Shown in pieces: positions 62,102 to 64,000 of a stretch of DNA of 64,000 nucleotides. How positions within the stretch are numbered: position 1 is the first letter of the stretch; every line of letters starts with the position of its first letter. Position numbers and translations under genes: made by a program. The stretch spans positions 310,001-374,000 of the forward strand of contig NZ_VITY01000001.1 in the NCBI RefSeq assembly GCF_007993935.1, in the 5' to 3' direction. This DNA comes from Bradyrhizobium macuxiense. GTDB taxonomy: Bacteria > Pseudomonadota > Alphaproteobacteria > Rhizobiales > Xanthobacteraceae. The notes beneath the pieces are model-generated. The model was given only the letters and a program-made list of their open reading frames with translations, ran no database searches and was not told where the DNA came from.

Positions 62102-62827
62102 TCACTCCGCCGGGTATTGCGCAAAATAGGCGTCCCGCAATGCATCTTCGAGCAGGCGGCCTTCCGAATAGCCATCGAGCGTTGTCGGCCGCCTCACGCC
62201 GTCGAGCAACCGCGGACACGGCTCGGGCGCGCCGAGCACGGTGCGCACCGGAATGCGCTCGGCATAGATCGGCAACTCGTAATCCTCGTCGTCGTCGGCG
62301 ACGCCCTTGGCGCGCACCTTCGCCGAGGCCTCCTCGATCTCCATCGCGATGAACGAGGTCGCCTTGATCTCCTGCTTGTTGCTGGCGCGCAGGCTCGCGG
62401 TACGCTCTGGAAAGAAGCGGTCGACCATCGCAACGATCGCCCGCTCTTTCTCTGCGGGATCGGTGACGAGGTAGGCGGAGCCGAACGCCATCACGGCGCG
62501 ATAGTCGGCCGAGTGGTTGAAGCCGCAGCGTGCCAGCACCAGGCTGTCGAGATGGGCGACCGTCAGGCAAACCCGCTGCCCTTCCGACTGGTTCTCCAGC
62601 ATCCGGCTCGCGCTCGAGCCGTGCCAGTAGAGCCTGGTGCCCTCGCGCCAGAAGAAGGTCGGCGTGCAATAGGGCTGCCCGTCGATCACGTAGGAGACAT
62701 GGCACATCATCGAGGCGTCGAGAATCTTGTGCACGGTGGCGTGGTCGTAGAAGCCACGGTCATGGCGGCGCTTCACCCGGTTGCGGGATGACAGCGGATA
62801 GGACGGAGTGGATGCACCTTCGGTCAC
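62102..62827 (-). CDS. PNPOx-like FMN-binding protein
   Basis: A 241-residue split-barrel protein of the pyridoxamine-phosphate-oxidase-like group: VKRRHDRGFYDHATVHKILDAS, MCHVSYVIDGQPYCTPTFFW and LYWHGSSASRML give the FMN site, and NHSADYRAVMAFG the second strand pair. It is not true PdxH. Start is GTG 62827 with GAGG upstream. It is divergent from a MocR regulator across 72 bp, so is likely its target. Confidence 0.88.
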   Translation of the reverse strand: MTEGASTPSYPLSSRNRVKRRHDRGFYDHATVHKILDASMMCHVSYVIDGQPYCTPTFFWREGTRLYWHGSSASRMLENQSEGQRVCLTVAHLDSLVLARCGFNHSADYRAVMAFGSAYLVTDPAEKERAIVAMVDRFFPERTASLRASNKQEIKATSFIAMEIEEASAKVRAKGVADDDEDYELPIYAERIPVRTVLGAPEPCPRLLDGVRRPTTLDGYSEGRLLEDALRDAYFAQYPAE

Positions 62828-62869
62828 GGCAAGCCTCGCGGGATTTGGAACCTTTCAAGAGTTGTAGCG

Positions 62870-62897
62870 GCCAATTTGGTCTGCGATAGTGCCAATT
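62870..62897 (+). promoter_or_regulatory. Direct repeats, likely MocR operator
   Basis: GCCAATT occurs at 62870-62876 and 62891-62897 in the same orientation, 21 bp apart (two helical turns). The second ends three bases before the regulator's ATG, so binding would block its own gene; the first lies 42 bp from the divergent GTG start. MocR-type regulators typically bind such spaced direct repeats. Confidence 0.5.
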
Positions 62898-62899
62898 CC

Positions 62900-64000
62900 A
62901 TGCGAAAAATTCCGACCAATTCCCGCAAGCCCGCGGCGCGCAAGCCGGAGCTGCCGCTCGACCTCACCGGCCCGCATGTCACGGCCGGCGCGGCCTCGCA
63001 GCAGCAGCTCTATCAGGCGCTGTGCCACACCATCGTCGGCGGCCTGGTCAAGCCGGGCGAGCCGCTGCCGCCGTCGCGCGCGCTCGCCAAGCAGACCGGC
63101 TTCCGCCGCAACGCGGTCACCACGGCCTATGAGCGGCTGATCGCCGACGGCTTTGCGGTGGCGACAACCGGCTCCGGCACATTTGTCGCCGCGCGCATTC
63201 CGGCGCGGGCCGGCACGCCGCGACGCGCGAAGATCGCGATCGAGCCGCCGCAGCACGATGCGCTGTCGCTCGGCTGCACCCATATCGATGAGCGCGCGCT
63301 GCAGCGCTTCCGCGCCTTTGCCGGCCGCAGGCTGCGCGCCTTCGGCGCCGAGCACCTGCATTACGGCGATCCCCGCGGCAGCAGCGAGTTGCGCGCGGCG
63401 ATCGCGGACCATTTGCTCTCGGCACGCGGGCTGCGCTGCGATCCCGACCAGATCATGCTGGCCTCGGGCACGCTGCACGCGCTGCGCATCGTGCTCGGGG
63501 CGATCCTCAAGCCCGGCGACCAGGTCTGGTGCGAGGATCCCGGCTATCCCGCGGCGCGCCGTGCGATCGAGCATTGCGGCTATCGGCCGGTGTCGGTGCC
63601 GGTCGACGCTTCCGGCATGCGCATCGACAAGGGGCGCGCATCCGGGTCGCAGGCGCGCGCCGCCTACGTCACGCCGTCACACCAGTTCCCGCTCGGCGTG
63701 CAGATGTCGATGCCGCGCCGGCTCGAGCTGCTCGACTGGGCAAGAGATGCCGGCGCCTTCGTGTTCGAGGACGATTACGACAGCGAGTTCCGCTACGACG
63801 GCGCGCCGCTGTTGTCGCTCGCCGGCATCGATCATCTGCGCCGTGTGATCTACATGGGCACGTTTGCGAAGACGCTGTTTCCGGGACTACGGATCGGTTA
63901 CTGCGCCCTGCCCGAGGCCTTGATCGGCCCAGTGACTGAAGCGCGCGCCGCGCTCGACCGTTTTCCCGGCACATTGATGGAAGGCGCGGTCGCCGACATG
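62900..64000 (+). CDS. MocR/PdxR-type regulator (3' end outside)
   Basis: The first 367 residues of a MocR-family regulator, open to the right edge. The GntR-type winged helix (about 34-98) reads QLYQALCHTIVGG, LPPSRALAKQTG, TTAYERLIADGFAVATTGSGTFVA. The aminotransferase-fold domain follows: HYGDPRGSSELRAAI, ASGTLHALRIVLGAIL, CEDPGYPAARRAI, FEDDYDSEFRYD and K324 in FAKTLFPG, the PLP lysine. PdxR-type members control vitamin B6 synthesis in response to PLP; other members control GABA or taurine use. About 110 residues are missing. Confidence 0.92.
   Translation, partial: MRKIPTNSRKPAARKPELPLDLTGPHVTAGAASQQQLYQALCHTIVGGLVKPGEPLPPSRALAKQTGFRRNAVTTAYERLIADGFAVATTGSGTFVAARIPARAGTPRRAKIAIEPPQHDALSLGCTHIDERALQRFRAFAGRRLRAFGAEHLHYGDPRGSSELRAAIADHLLSARGLRCDPDQIMLASGTLHALRIVLGAILKPGDQVWCEDPGYPAARRAIEHCGYRPVSVPVDASGMRIDKGRASGSQARAAYVTPSHQFPLGVQMSMPRRLELLDWARDAGAFVFEDDYDSEFRYDGAPLLSLAGIDHLRRVIYMGTFAKTLFPGLRIGYCALPEALIGPVTEARAALDRFPGTLMEGAVADM

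Overview
The window looks like a chromosomal piece of a slow-growing Rhizobiales bacterium, most probably Bradyrhizobium or a close relative. Reasons: high GC; a eukaryotic-type glutamine synthetase (glnII) with a divergent gstI-like inhibitor gene; a GapR/DUF2312 protein; many alphaproteobacterial families (DUF2336, DUF2735, DUF6894, DUF2161, GrlR-like); and dense palindromic intergenic repeats of the kinds common in Bradyrhizobium. I see no tRNA or rRNA gene, CRISPR array, integrase, prophage or intact insertion sequence.

Layout. 0-14 kb: a small exported protein between palindromic repeats, gapR, a metallophosphoesterase, a ceramidase-like membrane protein behind a double palindromic operator, an LLM oxidoreductase, an HtrA protease, a PLP-dependent sulfur-amino-acid enzyme, a ROK kinase, a frameshifted LysR gene divergent from pcaD, and a PaiB-like protein. 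14-30 kb: pdxY with a 57-residue membrane protein just upstream, a LysE exporter, a CsaA-like protein, two DUF6894 proteins, a methyltransferase, a Tat-exported beta-lactamase-fold hydrolase, rlpA, an L,D-transpeptidase, an SDR/FMN-reductase pair, a chemoreceptor and an acyl-CoA dehydrogenase. 30-40 kb: a nitroreductase, a PsiF-repeat protein, PilZ, AraC and DUF2336 proteins, an MBL hydrolase, a glycerophosphodiesterase remnant, a phosphonate-cluster-type acetyltransferase, a decayed REP-associated transposase between REP arms, and an ABC-F ATPase. 40-54 kb: a periplasmic molybdenum hydroxylase locus (Mo subunit, 2Fe-2S subunit, di-haem cytochrome c), a Sel1 protein, three GrlR-like genes, and glnII/gstI with a recognisable sigma-54 promoter. 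54-64 kb: small monooxygenase, GNAT and thioesterase genes, a BtuF-like protein, a complete three-gene kynurenine operon (formamidase, tryptophan dioxygenase, kynureninase), an M20 deacylase, and a PNPOx-like gene divergent from a MocR/PdxR regulator that runs off the right edge.

How genes work together. The kyn operon takes tryptophan to anthranilate. glnII/gstI is a nitrogen-controlled glutamine synthetase with its proposed translational inhibitor. The Mo-hydroxylase cluster would oxidise an unknown substrate outside the cytoplasm and pass electrons to a c-type cytochrome. pdxY, the PNPOx-like protein and the MocR regulator all touch vitamin B6 metabolism, though in two separate places.

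The least expected signals are in the non-coding DNA. A 33-bp hairpin module with a variable 3-nt loop sits at the same internal position of three REPs from two families. A separate ~78-bp repeat occurs three times within 2.3 kb. Repeats overlap stop codons or supply protein tails. The RAYT gene has apparently lost an internal segment but keeps its flanking REPs.
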